Below are positions 25,173 through 32,742 of a DNA stretch of 33,689 nt, in pieces. The stretch spans positions 1-33,689 of the IMG/VR virus record IMGVR_UViG_3300032516_001409. One strand, written 5' to 3'. Position 1 is the stretch's first letter. The number at the start of each line of letters is the position of its first letter. The position numbers and the translations under genes are program-made. Source of the stretch: a virus. The notes below the pieces were generated by a model, which had not been told where the DNA came from, ran no database searches, and saw nothing but the letters and a program-made list of their open reading frames with translations.

Positions 25173-25354
25173 GTTATGAGGAATGGCTAAAACAACAAGA
25201 TATTAAATCTTGGGACCTTAAGTTTAGAGCTAAGGTAGGTAATGCTCGTAGGTTTGGTATGGTGTGCCCACACTGTGGTTTGAGTAGTAAGGGCATCGGT
25301 GCCATGAAAAGACACCACTTTAATAACTGTAGGAGTCAAAATGCGTCTATCTGA
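25169..25354 (+). CDS. Small C2HC-type zinc-finger protein, 61 aa
   Basis: Coupled by ATGA overlap to the dehydrogenase gene. The C-terminal half carries CPHCGLSSKGIGAMKRHHFNNC, a Cys-x2-Cys...His-x...Cys finger often seen in phage proteins and homing endonucleases that read DNA. The N-terminal half is a short charged helix. Alone it is probably a small DNA- or protein-binding adaptor. No nuclease motif is present, so it is not a complete homing enzyme. Confidence 0.65.
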   Translation: MSYEEWLKQQDIKSWDLKFRAKVGNARRFGMVCPHCGLSSKGIGAMKRHHFNNCRSQNASI

Positions 25355-26399
25355 ATCTGATATTAAAGATCTATTAGATGGAAGCACTTTTGGCATTGAA
25401 TTGGAGATTGCTAACTGCAATGCTACAGTTGAGTTGCCAGTGGGGAATACATTCTGTACCAAAGAAGGTAGTGTAATAAATAAAAACAGAGTAGGTAATG
25501 ATCCTCTTAGAGAATACAATCATATTGGTTGTGAGATCCAGGTTAAGCCACACAATACTGAGGAAGAGCTACTCAAGTATGTGTTATATCTGTTGCATCT
25601 TACCCAGTGTGAAGAGATAAGAGACCCCAACACATTTCATAGCCACATAAAGATACCTAAGCTACTTCTGGATGAGAATGTTGGCATACTTAGGCACATC
25701 ATAAACTACTCCAATAAATGGAATAGTAAGCTGATGCCACTTATCTCTCACCTACCTCCTATGGATCTGATTATGAATCAGAAGTACCATAGTCCGGAAC
25801 AGGCAGCTATGTTCAAGAGGGCATACAAGGATAAGTACCGGTCACGACACTCTATTCTTCCTGAGTCTTCAATTGCTAGGATCAATAACCCAGAGATCAA
25901 GACAAGAGCTGCATTGATTAATGCTATGGCTCCTGCTAAGAAGAATGGTTCTCCATCTTGGTTCGTACTACCTCGTAATGCTGTCAACTTCCGTAAGATG
26001 AGAGATGGTGATATTGGTACGATCGAAGTAAGATGTTTCAGTGGTAGTTCTGATCCTGAGGTAATTCGTAATATTATTGAATTCCCTAGACTATACGTTA
26101 CAGCTGCCCTACTAGATATTGATCCTATCCCAGTCTTCAAGGATAAGAAGTGGCCTGGGTATTATGGCTGGACGATGGAGACTAATGAAGAGTCTATGCG
26201 TTGGATCAAGACCGATCATGACAAAGTAGACCGTAAGCTCATCATACCAGCTATTAAAGAGATGTTGATTAACAGAGAGATTACTCTGGGAAGTCTAGGG
26301 TACCCAGAGACGTTCTGGAATAGGCAACTAGGCGATAAATTATATTACGAATTACTGAACTATAGTAAGGAGGTGGGCATTGAAGGGTATAGGAGTTGA
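25341..26399 (+). CDS. Putative amidoligase 3
   Basis: A third amidoligase-type protein, longer (352 aa) and more distant than the first two. It has STFGIELEI (Glu20, Glu22), HIGCEIQ (Glu65), NTFHSHIKI (His100, His102), a central basic region that could bind DNA or a nucleotide (FKRAYKDKYRSRH), AVNFRKMRDGDIGTIEVRCF with the conserved Glu and Arg, and a C-terminal helical extension. AGGAG precedes its ATG at good spacing. It lies just upstream of the PLP decarboxylase, which it overlaps by 20 bases. Three different amidoligases in one operon suggest sequential or alternative amide-forming steps. Confidence 0.72.
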   Translation: MRLSESDIKDLLDGSTFGIELEIANCNATVELPVGNTFCTKEGSVINKNRVGNDPLREYNHIGCEIQVKPHNTEEELLKYVLYLLHLTQCEEIRDPNTFHSHIKIPKLLLDENVGILRHIINYSNKWNSKLMPLISHLPPMDLIMNQKYHSPEQAAMFKRAYKDKYRSRHSILPESSIARINNPEIKTRAALINAMAPAKKNGSPSWFVLPRNAVNFRKMRDGDIGTIEVRCFSGSSDPEVIRNIIEFPRLYVTAALLDIDPIPVFKDKKWPGYYGWTMETNEESMRWIKTDHDKVDRKLIIPAIKEMLINREITLGSLGYPETFWNRQLGDKLYYELLNYSKEVGIEGYRS

Positions 26400-27669
26400 T
26401 CCTAAGACTATTCTTGAAGATCTGACCTCTATCAAGAAAGACGATATCAATTGGAAATCTGGTAGGTGTTTTGGTTATGTGTATAACCCAGGTGAAGTAG
26501 GCCTTAAGTTAATTGAGGACTCATTCATCAAGTATATGTCTGATACTGTACTAGATGTGAAAGCATTCCCTAGCTCCAAGATACTGGAGCATGAACTCAA
26601 TGGTATTGCTATTGAGATCTTAGGTGGCGATCAAACTGATTCTGGTTCATGCTTTACTACTGGAGGGACTGAGTCTATATTTCTATCTGTGCTAGCCCAC
26701 AGGGAGTGGGCCAAGAAGACTAAGAATATTACTGAACCTAATATAGTTATTCCTGATACGATTCACCCTGCCTTCAATAAAGCATGTTTCTATCTAGGTA
26801 TTAAGCCCATTGTAGTTGCTGCTGGTCCAGACTTTAGAGCAGACCACAAGAAGATGGAATATTACATAGATGATAATACTATAATGATAGCTGGTTCTGC
26901 ACCTTCTTATGGGGTAGGTCAGATTGACCCTCTGTGGGAGTTAGGTTGTATTGCTGAAGATTTAAAGATTGGATTTGTTATTGATGCGTGTGTCGGTGGT
27001 GGTATTATCCCATTCATGAAGAGTGGCCCAGAGTTGTCTTTTAAGATACCTGGGGTAACAGCCATTACTCTCGATTGGCATAAATGGTACATGAGCATCA
27101 AGGGTTCTTCCTCGGTAGTGTACCGAGATAAGTCTATGTTGGACTATCAGTGTTTTGTTCATTCAGCTTGGATGGGGTATTCAATTGTCAACCCTTCTGT
27201 AACATCAACTAGGTCCACCGGTCATATTGCTGCCACAGTAGCTATTATTAAATACTTTGGCTTGAATGGTTACCGTAAGATCACAGATGAGATCATGTAT
27301 GAGGCAGATAAGATTAAGAATTATCTGTCCTCATGCGAAGTACTAGAGCTCATTGGTGAGCCAGAGTTGAACGTATTTGCATTCTCCTCCTCTAGTGAGG
27401 AAGTAAATATCTTCACTCTACAAGAGGTGCTCAAGAATAAAGGGTGGTTCATCCAACCTCAGCTTGGTTATGGTGATATGCCACCATCTTGTCATATCTC
27501 TGTTAACTACAGTAATGTGGGTATGATTAATGAGTTCATCATAGATCTGGATAGAGTTCTTAAGGCCGGATTACTTAGTAGTAAGACTGAATTAGATATG
27601 CTAAGTGATATGCCTATAAAGAAACGTGATAAGATACTTAAATCAGAACGCATTGAGGGCAGTCTATGA
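26380..27669 (+). CDS. PLP-dependent amino acid decarboxylase (sphingosine-1-phosphate-lyase-like)
   Basis: Group II PLP decarboxylase or lyase. The 429-aa protein shows FTTGGTESIFLSVLAHREWA (PLP phosphate site), DTIHPAF with PLP-stacking His129, FVIDACVGGGIIPF with Asp202, and DWHKWYMSIKGSS with the PLP lysine at 235. It most resembles sphingosine-1-phosphate lyase and archaeal tyrosine decarboxylases. In phage ViI-type thymidine hypermodification a PLP enzyme removes CO2 from the DNA-attached amino acid, leaving an aminoalkyl group; the position between amidoligase 3 and the DNA kinase fits that. The start is TTG 26380, supported by AGGAGG (26368-26373) 6 nt upstream and no nearby ATG. Confidence 0.88.
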   Translation: MKGIGVDPKTILEDLTSIKKDDINWKSGRCFGYVYNPGEVGLKLIEDSFIKYMSDTVLDVKAFPSSKILEHELNGIAIEILGGDQTDSGSCFTTGGTESIFLSVLAHREWAKKTKNITEPNIVIPDTIHPAFNKACFYLGIKPIVVAAGPDFRADHKKMEYYIDDNTIMIAGSAPSYGVGQIDPLWELGCIAEDLKIGFVIDACVGGGIIPFMKSGPELSFKIPGVTAITLDWHKWYMSIKGSSSVVYRDKSMLDYQCFVHSAWMGYSIVNPSVTSTRSTGHIAATVAIIKYFGLNGYRKITDEIMYEADKIKNYLSSCEVLELIGEPELNVFAFSSSSEEVNIFTLQEVLKNKGWFIQPQLGYGDMPPSCHISVNYSNVGMINEFIIDLDRVLKAGLLSSKTELDMLSDMPIKKRDKILKSERIEGSL

Positions 27670-28520
27670 GTTCGTACATTATGCTGAAGGGAACATCAGG
27701 GACGGGAAAGGGCACCCGTATCTCCCAACTACAGATGTTTTTTAAACACATTGGTCTGAAGCATGAGATGCATTGGGTTGATGATACCACTAAGATAGTA
27801 CCAGTGTGCCTTGTATTCCCTGAAGTGAATATGGCTTTCTTGGGTAAGTGGGTTAAATCTCAATATTCTAAGTTATGGTCTTGGACCTCTCTTGATTACA
27901 TCCATGCTAGATTCCAATTCCAATACACCCCAGGATTTATTACTGAGTACAAGAACTACAATCTAGTAGCTGAAGGTTATCCCATGACTCTTGGATCCTG
28001 CTATAGATTCAAGCATATACATGAGACCTTTGGATTTACCAAACAATTCTATCAGTACTACCACTATGACCTACACAAAAAAGAGAATACCAAAGAACAA
28101 AATGATGAATGCTTCGAGCAACTCCAGGGTAGGATGATGGAGCGTAGTGGTCATAGAATCAAGGGATCTTGTTGGGGTAGTAACTGGGGTGCATATGCAG
28201 AATATGAAACCCACCAGAAGGAACATGATGAAGATCCAAGAGGGGTTGAACTTAAACTATCCCGCCATCGTTACGATGATGACATTAATGTTTTTGGTGC
28301 TAGTATTCTACCATTTATTGGCCGTCCGGATTTGGTTGAAGCATTCCATAAGTATTGTTTAGAGAATAATACTCTACGGAAGATGGGTGACAATCAAGTA
28401 CATAATGAGTTCGTGATAGAAACTCTTAATGCCCCTAAAGTACCAAATAAAGTTATACCCAATATTGGCTGTGACCCTAAGCCGAAAGTAGGTGAAGATG
28501 CTATCGACAGTAGAGCCTAA
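27666..28520 (+). CDS. P-loop kinase, probable 5-hydroxymethyl-dU DNA kinase
   Basis: Predicted to phosphorylate the 5-hydroxymethyl group of hmdU within DNA, making a leaving group for the AADT. The 284-aa protein starts with a strand and the P-loop GTSGTGKGT (9-17, Lys15), followed by aromatic-rich sequence (KLWSWTSLDYIHARFQFQ), an AEGYPMTLGS segment in a Walker B-like position, and a C-terminal Pro/Lys-rich tail. It overlaps the next gene, which encodes the helical domain of the same enzyme family, and both neighbours upstream are modification genes. A nucleotide kinase acting on free hmdUMP is the main alternative, but the dNMP kinase at 29844 already fits that role. Confidence 0.75.
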   Translation: MSSYIMLKGTSGTGKGTRISQLQMFFKHIGLKHEMHWVDDTTKIVPVCLVFPEVNMAFLGKWVKSQYSKLWSWTSLDYIHARFQFQYTPGFITEYKNYNLVAEGYPMTLGSCYRFKHIHETFGFTKQFYQYYHYDLHKKENTKEQNDECFEQLQGRMMERSGHRIKGSCWGSNWGAYAEYETHQKEHDEDPRGVELKLSRHRYDDDINVFGASILPFIGRPDLVEAFHKYCLENNTLRKMGDNQVHNEFVIETLNAPKVPNKVIPNIGCDPKPKVGEDAIDSRA

Positions 28521-29481
28521 CAAGGAGCGTATACTTAAATTCTTTGAATTTATCTATGATAGACATATGATGTGGTATAAAAGAACAATCCTTAAAGAAC
28601 CACACCCATGGTCTAATGATCCTATCCTTAATGATTATAAATCCTGCAATGTGTACAGAGAACTGGATAAAGGGACTGTATACATTATAGACGAATTGAA
28701 GGATAATAAAGACTGGAATAATGTCCTATTCAACTTGGTGTTCTATAGATTCTTTAATAAGTATGGATTTTTTGAGAATATATTAGATGGTACTCTGGCG
28801 GATTACAAATCTTTTGACCTACTATACTATGAACACTTGTTAGACTATAGGATAATAGAGAAGACTAGCTTATTCAACTCTGCTTATTTGGTCTGCCAAG
28901 TACCAGTAAATCCAGATTATCGCAAGAGTGATAAACATATCCAAGTCTTATTTTCTCTTCTGGACCTCAGAGATAGGATTCAAGCTGGTTATATAGCTAA
29001 ACTATATGCTTGTGAAACTGCATATGACACATTCGCTAAAATTAAAGAACTAAAATTAGTAGGTGGTTTTCTAGCCATGCAACTATATGCTGATCTGTCT
29101 TATCTTAAGTTGATAAGTTTTACTGAGAATGATTATGTTGAGATTGGCCCAGGTGCTATTGATAGCCTAGAGTTCATGTTTGGAAATACTAAGTATAGTA
29201 AGCAACTGGATCGGTGTAAAGATCTAAGAGATATGCAACCAGAGATGTTTGAAGAGTTATACAAGACTACTGGGAAGAATTGGAAGAGTATAGCCTACAC
29301 TGGCCCCACAAGTAATGCACCTTATCTATCCCTGATGAATCTACAGAATTCAATGTGTGAATGGCGTAAATATAGAAATCTACTACAATCAAGTAAAGAC
29401 CCAACTTACAGGTGTAAGAAGAGGTATTATGTGGTTGACCCAACTAGGAGTGCTTATGAGTCCGGAAGTGAGAGTATTTAA
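28498..29481 (+). CDS. 5-hmdU DNA kinase helical-domain protein (aGPT-Pplase type)
   Basis: An all-helical protein matching the helical domain found with 5-hmdU DNA kinases and alpha-glutamyl/putrescinyl-thymine pyrophosphorylases. The key block is RTILKEPHPWSNDPILNDYK followed by SCNVYRELDKGT, preceded by KERILKFFEFIYDRH; this PW-x-DPIL-x-x-(Y/F)...NVYRE pattern is diagnostic to me. It is encoded separately from its likely kinase partner but overlaps that gene by 23 bases, so the two may form a complex. I chose ATG 28498 over GTG 28492 because of AGG spacing. The 327-aa product could instead be a second transferase with a different amino acid preference. Confidence 0.78.
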   Translation: MLSTVEPNKERILKFFEFIYDRHMMWYKRTILKEPHPWSNDPILNDYKSCNVYRELDKGTVYIIDELKDNKDWNNVLFNLVFYRFFNKYGFFENILDGTLADYKSFDLLYYEHLLDYRIIEKTSLFNSAYLVCQVPVNPDYRKSDKHIQVLFSLLDLRDRIQAGYIAKLYACETAYDTFAKIKELKLVGGFLAMQLYADLSYLKLISFTENDYVEIGPGAIDSLEFMFGNTKYSKQLDRCKDLRDMQPEMFEELYKTTGKNWKSIAYTGPTSNAPYLSLMNLQNSMCEWRKYRNLLQSSKDPTYRCKKRYYVVDPTRSAYESGSESI

Positions 29482-29788
29482 GATGTTGGCTGGCCCTGAT
29501 ATCGTCGCAACTGTGCAGGATGAATCAGGAATTGTACGTGAACCAATGTACATGATTATCCAACAGCATGGTAATAATCAGAGCATCACCTTGGCTCCAG
29601 TCATGAATCATAGTGATCAGAAAGAGCAATTTGGTATGCTTAATATAGGTCTTTGTGTATTAGTATACCCAGCTGCTAAGAAACTAGCTGATGGTTATAA
29701 TGCTGAAGTTGAGAAGATGAGAGTAGGTAGGTCTGGTCTTATTCTTCCAAGTAGTTCTATTCCAAACCTTGGGCCGATCAACTCCTAA
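29456..29788 (+). CDS. Small Sm-like-fold phage protein, 110 aa
   Basis: Starts at ATG 29456 with AGGAG (29446-29450) at 5-nt spacing; the frame is open further upstream inside the previous gene. The pattern (VRVFKMLAGPDIVATVQDESG, PMYMIIQQ, SITLAPVMNHSDQ, GLCVLVYPAAKKLADGYNAEV) matches a family of small phage proteins common in T4-like and marine phages that I associate with an Sm/Hfq-like beta barrel. No experimental role is known to me. It ends the operon just before motif copy D. Confidence 0.65.
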   Translation: MSPEVRVFKMLAGPDIVATVQDESGIVREPMYMIIQQHGNNQSITLAPVMNHSDQKEQFGMLNIGLCVLVYPAAKKLADGYNAEVEKMRVGRSGLILPSSSIPNLGPINS

Positions 29789-29828
29789 GGAATTTGACAA
29801 GCTATAAGACGTTCTATAATCAAATTCC
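29789..29828 (+). promoter_or_regulatory. Motif copy D inside a 9-bp inverted repeat; strong promoter candidate
   Basis: GGAATTTGA (29789-29797) and TCAAATTCC (29820-29828) are a perfect inverted repeat. Between them lies TATAAGACGTTCTA (29803-29816), identical to copy A. The region also holds a consensus -35 TTGACA (29794-29799) and -10 TATAAT (29815-29820) with a short 15-bp spacer, directed at the dNMP kinase. The inner sequence has partial dyad symmetry (TATA, ACGT, TATA). The site could be a host-type promoter with a built-in operator, or in RNA a hairpin ending the upstream operon. Confidence 0.6.
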
Positions 29829-29843
29829 GAGTTGGGGCATACT

Positions 29844-30473
29844 ATGGGTAAACCATTATTAGTTATTTTAGAGTCACCTGATGGGTTGGGTAAGACAACT
29901 CAATCTAAGATATTGTCTGAAAAGTACCAAGCTAAGCTTATCATCCAACCTTCAGCTGAGAACTCCCTAGGGTTTCTACGTAATGAGGTGAAGAATAATC
30001 CTCTATACAATCCATCATTCCGTCAAGCACTTCATACAATGTCCCATATCGTTGACGCATTCAATTATCTTGATGGTTCTTGCAATGTAGTTATGGATAG
30101 ATCTTTTATATCTACCTATGTTTATGGGCAAGTGACACACCTAGAAGAGTTTGAGAACGATATCCTTCTCAGAGTACACCAAGAAGTATATCGATCATTC
30201 GCTTCAAAATACAAGACTATTTATGTGTTTCTAGACGCCAATGGTAAGTATAAAGAGGGTAACACTGATCAGTTCGAAGGGACATTCAACTGGGGTCATC
30301 TAAGAGATGCATATGTTTCTTTCTTCGCTGGTGTAGCTAATAGTGGAAATCCTCTTCTCACCGAAGACGAAGTTATTATATCTGTTAACGTACATAGCAA
30401 AAGTATAAAAGAAGTCTCTACTGAGATTGATTTCTTAATTAGTAGACACATGAAGGATAGTCATGCCACATAA
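29844..30473 (+). CDS. Thymidylate-kinase-like dNMP kinase
   Basis: Phosphorylates a pyrimidine deoxynucleotide, here probably hmdUMP to hmdUDP. The 209-aa protein is thymidylate-kinase sized and has ESPDGLGKTTQS (P-loop), the DRSFISTYVYGQV motif (DR...S...Y of dTMP kinases) and a YVFLDANG strand. I start at ATG 29844, with GGGG 7 nt upstream; TTG 29832 is in frame but lacks a ribosome binding site. It is the first gene after motif copy D and overlaps the hydroxymethylase gene by 11 bases, so the two enzymes that would make the unusual nucleotide are co-translated. Confidence 0.85.
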   Translation: MGKPLLVILESPDGLGKTTQSKILSEKYQAKLIIQPSAENSLGFLRNEVKNNPLYNPSFRQALHTMSHIVDAFNYLDGSCNVVMDRSFISTYVYGQVTHLEEFENDILLRVHQEVYRSFASKYKTIYVFLDANGKYKEGNTDQFEGTFNWGHLRDAYVSFFAGVANSGNPLLTEDEVIISVNVHSKSIKEVSTEIDFLISRHMKDSHAT

Positions 30474-31572
30474 AGATATTAATGTTTATGACAATTTGAA
30501 TGAGATGGTATTTGATACATGTGATCATGTAATCAGAGATGGTGAGGTTGTTACATCTCGTAATGGTAGTAGCAGAGAGATCTGTGATTACAATGCGATC
30601 TTAACTAATCCTCGCAACCGTCATCTATACCTACATGGTCGTAAGTCTAATATCTTTGCAACAATAGGTGAAACTCTCTGGGTTATGGCTGGGGTAGATA
30701 CTCTAGACCCATTAATGAAATTCCTTATCCCAAGATCTGTTGATTTCTCTGATGATGGTGGTAGTACTTGGCGTGCAGCATATGGTGCTCGTCTGTGGGC
30801 TAATGGTCAGATTGACCACGTAGTTAGATCTCTTTGGGACGACCTTAATAGCCGTCAGGCTGTGATGACTATTTGGGATCCTAGTAAGGATACTCTAGAG
30901 TCAATGAAGGGTGAGAAGACCAAAGACCGACCTTGTTCCAATTGGTTAGGCTTCCAGGTACGTAATAATAAACTAAATCTTAAGCTTCAAATGAGATCCA
31001 ATGATGTCATCTGGGGTTTAAGTCATATTAATGTATTCGAATTTACATTTCTCCAAGAGATCATCTGTGAGATGATTAGGTTGAAGCATCCACTTATTGG
31101 TCTTGGGTCTTACACCCATGCTGCATTATCTATGCATGTGTATGACCCTGGGACAATTACCCAGGCAGTGGATATTGTTAAGAGTAAAGAGAATCGTGAC
31201 TTTCTTTTTACTACTCCTAGTAGAAACATGAAGCTGGGTAGTATTGACCCAGATACTGTTCAATCCTTCTTTCATGAACTGTATGATTCCATGTGTCACC
31301 TTATTGACCCAGGATATGATCTCTTCCCACGCAGAGAATTACTTGATATCTTCATGCAGTTCAAGGTTCCTATAGAAGATAACCAGTTATTTGATTATTG
31401 TAGAGTACTTGAGTACTTTATCCTTGAAAAGAAGGGTATTTGGATCCCACTCAAGAGTATTATGAGTTTGTGGTTGAGTCTTAGTGAGGACCTCAAGATT
31501 GCTGTGTCCCACAATGGCTTTACTCCTAAGAGATGGTTGGAGGCTATTGGTGGACACATTAAGGAAAAATAG
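30463..31572 (+). CDS. Thymidylate synthase homologue, probable dUMP hydroxymethylase
   Basis: Predicted to add a hydroxymethyl group to dUMP from methylene-tetrahydrofolate. The 369-aa protein has YGARLW, the catalytic Cys158 in RPCSNWLGFQVR, MRSND (178-181) and GLSHINVFEFTFL. Asn190 aligns with Asn177 of E. coli thymidylate synthase, which selects uracil over cytosine; dCMP hydroxymethylases have Asp there. The residue after the catalytic Cys is Ser instead of the usual His, and there is a C-terminal extension of about 100 residues beyond ordinary thymidylate synthase. With the DNA kinase and AADT nearby, hydroxymethylation is more likely than methylation, though a plain thymidylate synthase cannot be excluded. 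Confidence 0.85.
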   Translation: MPHKDINVYDNLNEMVFDTCDHVIRDGEVVTSRNGSSREICDYNAILTNPRNRHLYLHGRKSNIFATIGETLWVMAGVDTLDPLMKFLIPRSVDFSDDGGSTWRAAYGARLWANGQIDHVVRSLWDDLNSRQAVMTIWDPSKDTLESMKGEKTKDRPCSNWLGFQVRNNKLNLKLQMRSNDVIWGLSHINVFEFTFLQEIICEMIRLKHPLIGLGSYTHAALSMHVYDPGTITQAVDIVKSKENRDFLFTTPSRNMKLGSIDPDTVQSFFHELYDSMCHLIDPGYDLFPRRELLDIFMQFKVPIEDNQLFDYCRVLEYFILEKKGIWIPLKSIMSLWLSLSEDLKIAVSHNGFTPKRWLEAIGGHIKEK

Positions 31573-31759
31573 TTGGGGTTCAGATAATCAGAAGTTTATA
31601 CTCCCCAAGACTGTAAATGACCCAGGTATAGAGAAGTTTCCAGTAAGATTAGTAAAACTGACTACTGGACTTATATTTGCCACAGTTGTAGTTCCATTTG
31701 GTTTTGCTTTTCTATGCTATCGGAATAATGAGTGGTTCTGGGAGGTCGGCAGGAAATGA
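31550..31759 (+). CDS. Small single-pass membrane protein, 69 aa
   Basis: Begins at GTG 31550 with GGAGG (31539-31543) at 6-nt spacing, overlapping the end of the hydroxymethylase gene; the frame is open further upstream but without a ribosome binding site. A Lys-rich N-terminal half is followed by one hydrophobic segment (LTTGLIFATVVVPFGFAFL, about 41-59) and a short aromatic, charged tail. It could be a holin, a spanin-like or another inner-membrane phage protein. Nothing in the sequence decides between these. Confidence 0.6.
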   Translation: MDTLRKNSWGSDNQKFILPKTVNDPGIEKFPVRLVKLTTGLIFATVVVPFGFAFLCYRNNEWFWEVGRK

Positions 31760-32076
31760 GTTTGTCAGAATACATTAATCATATTAATAGCCTCATAGAT
31801 ATGGAAATGAATGAGGCTAAGAAGCTTGAGTCTCCCAAGTTAGACCAACTATTGCAATATGTTGGCATTGACTGGGTACCAGATGATATCTATTTCAATC
31901 GCACTAACATCATGTTTACAGATCGTGAAGAGTATGATAAGCTAAAAGAGTTCTGTAAACAATGTGCTGATATTCTTAAGTTGGAGCTAGTAGAGTTTAA
32001 TCAGGCATGTTTTATAGTTAACTATGTTAATTGTGAACAGCTTACCAATATGTTTGAAGGTGAGTTCAATGGTTGA
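31756..32076 (+). CDS. Hypothetical protein, 106 aa
   Basis: Not recognised. It starts at ATG 31756 in an ATGA overlap with the membrane-protein gene; the frame extends to 31732 without a good ribosome binding site. The protein is acidic, soluble and mostly helical at its N-terminus (EYINHINSLIDMEMNEAKKLES), with a later mixed alpha/beta part (FTDREEYDKLKEFCKQCADILKLE, QACFIVNYV). No known motif. The next gene overlaps its stop. Confidence 0.6.
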   Translation: MSLSEYINHINSLIDMEMNEAKKLESPKLDQLLQYVGIDWVPDDIYFNRTNIMFTDREEYDKLKEFCKQCADILKLELVEFNQACFIVNYVNCEQLTNMFEGEFNG

Positions 32077-32275
32077 AGAGATAAAAGTACCTACTAAGAT
32101 AATTAGGAATCAAGATGGTACTATGTATGCAACTATTGAGTCTATAATACAGACTCTTGACTTACTAGCTATTCATTGTACCAAGTTGGATTTCATGATA
32201 GGAGACCAAGTAGCAGAATGTATTACTTCAGTTGCTGAGGGTTACCGTCAGTTAATAGTAGGAGGTTCTAAATGA
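32069..32275 (+). CDS. Hypothetical protein, 68 aa
   Basis: Not recognised. I start at ATG 32069, with GAAGG (32056-32060) upstream, overlapping the previous stop by 8 bases; the frame is open to 32024. The product has a short N-terminal beta hairpin (KIIRNQDGTMYATIES) and a long helix through DLLAIHCTKLDFMIGDQVAEC. It ends in ATGA overlap with the following gene. Function unknown. Confidence 0.55.
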   Translation: MVEEIKVPTKIIRNQDGTMYATIESIIQTLDLLAIHCTKLDFMIGDQVAECITSVAEGYRQLIVGGSK

Positions 32276-32742
32276 GTCAGATCCGAATGAATCTAGTAGA
32301 TTGTACTAATATCAATGATGTTAAGGTAGGTGATCGTCTAGAGGGCACACATAAACTCAGAAGATACGAAGCTGAAGTTACTAAAGTGCACAAATCAAAA
32401 CGTAAGGACTTAGAGATCCAGAGAATCATGAATACTTTAGACAAGGATATGCCTAATGAAGAGAAAGCTAAGATTGTTAACGAGCAATTGAAGGAATTCC
32501 CTGAAGAGGTGCTGGATAGAGATACCGTTATGGGGTTTGGTCACTCTAAACCCACATTGATTATGAGGTTTAAACATATTGGTCCTAATCGCAGTCAACG
32601 TCGGAAGGCCAAGGTAAGTTCAAAGAAGGTGGCCAAGGCACTCGCCAAGAGACAAGGTGCTGAGGCAGGGAAAACACCTGTTATAACGGCTGCAAGCGAC
32701 CAGGCGGGGGAGCGGGCTGGGGGTGATTCTTTTGTTGCCTAG
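32272..32742 (+). CDS. Hypothetical basic protein with disordered tail, 156 aa
   Basis: Not recognised. Residues 1-95 look folded, with a small beta-rich start (VGDRLEGTHKLRRYEAEVTKV) and a charged helix (PNEEKAKIVNEQLKEFPEEVL). Residues 105-135 are very basic (NRSQRRKAKVSSKKVAKALAKRQ), suggesting nucleic-acid or ribosome contact. The last 25 residues are Ala/Gly-rich and encoded by unusually GC-rich DNA (about 32640-32740), unlike the rest of the gene. AGGAGG precedes the ATG. Function unknown. Confidence 0.6.
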   Translation: MSQIRMNLVDCTNINDVKVGDRLEGTHKLRRYEAEVTKVHKSKRKDLEIQRIMNTLDKDMPNEEKAKIVNEQLKEFPEEVLDRDTVMGFGHSKPTLIMRFKHIGPNRSQRRKAKVSSKKVAKALAKRQGAEAGKTPVITAASDQAGERAGGDSFVA

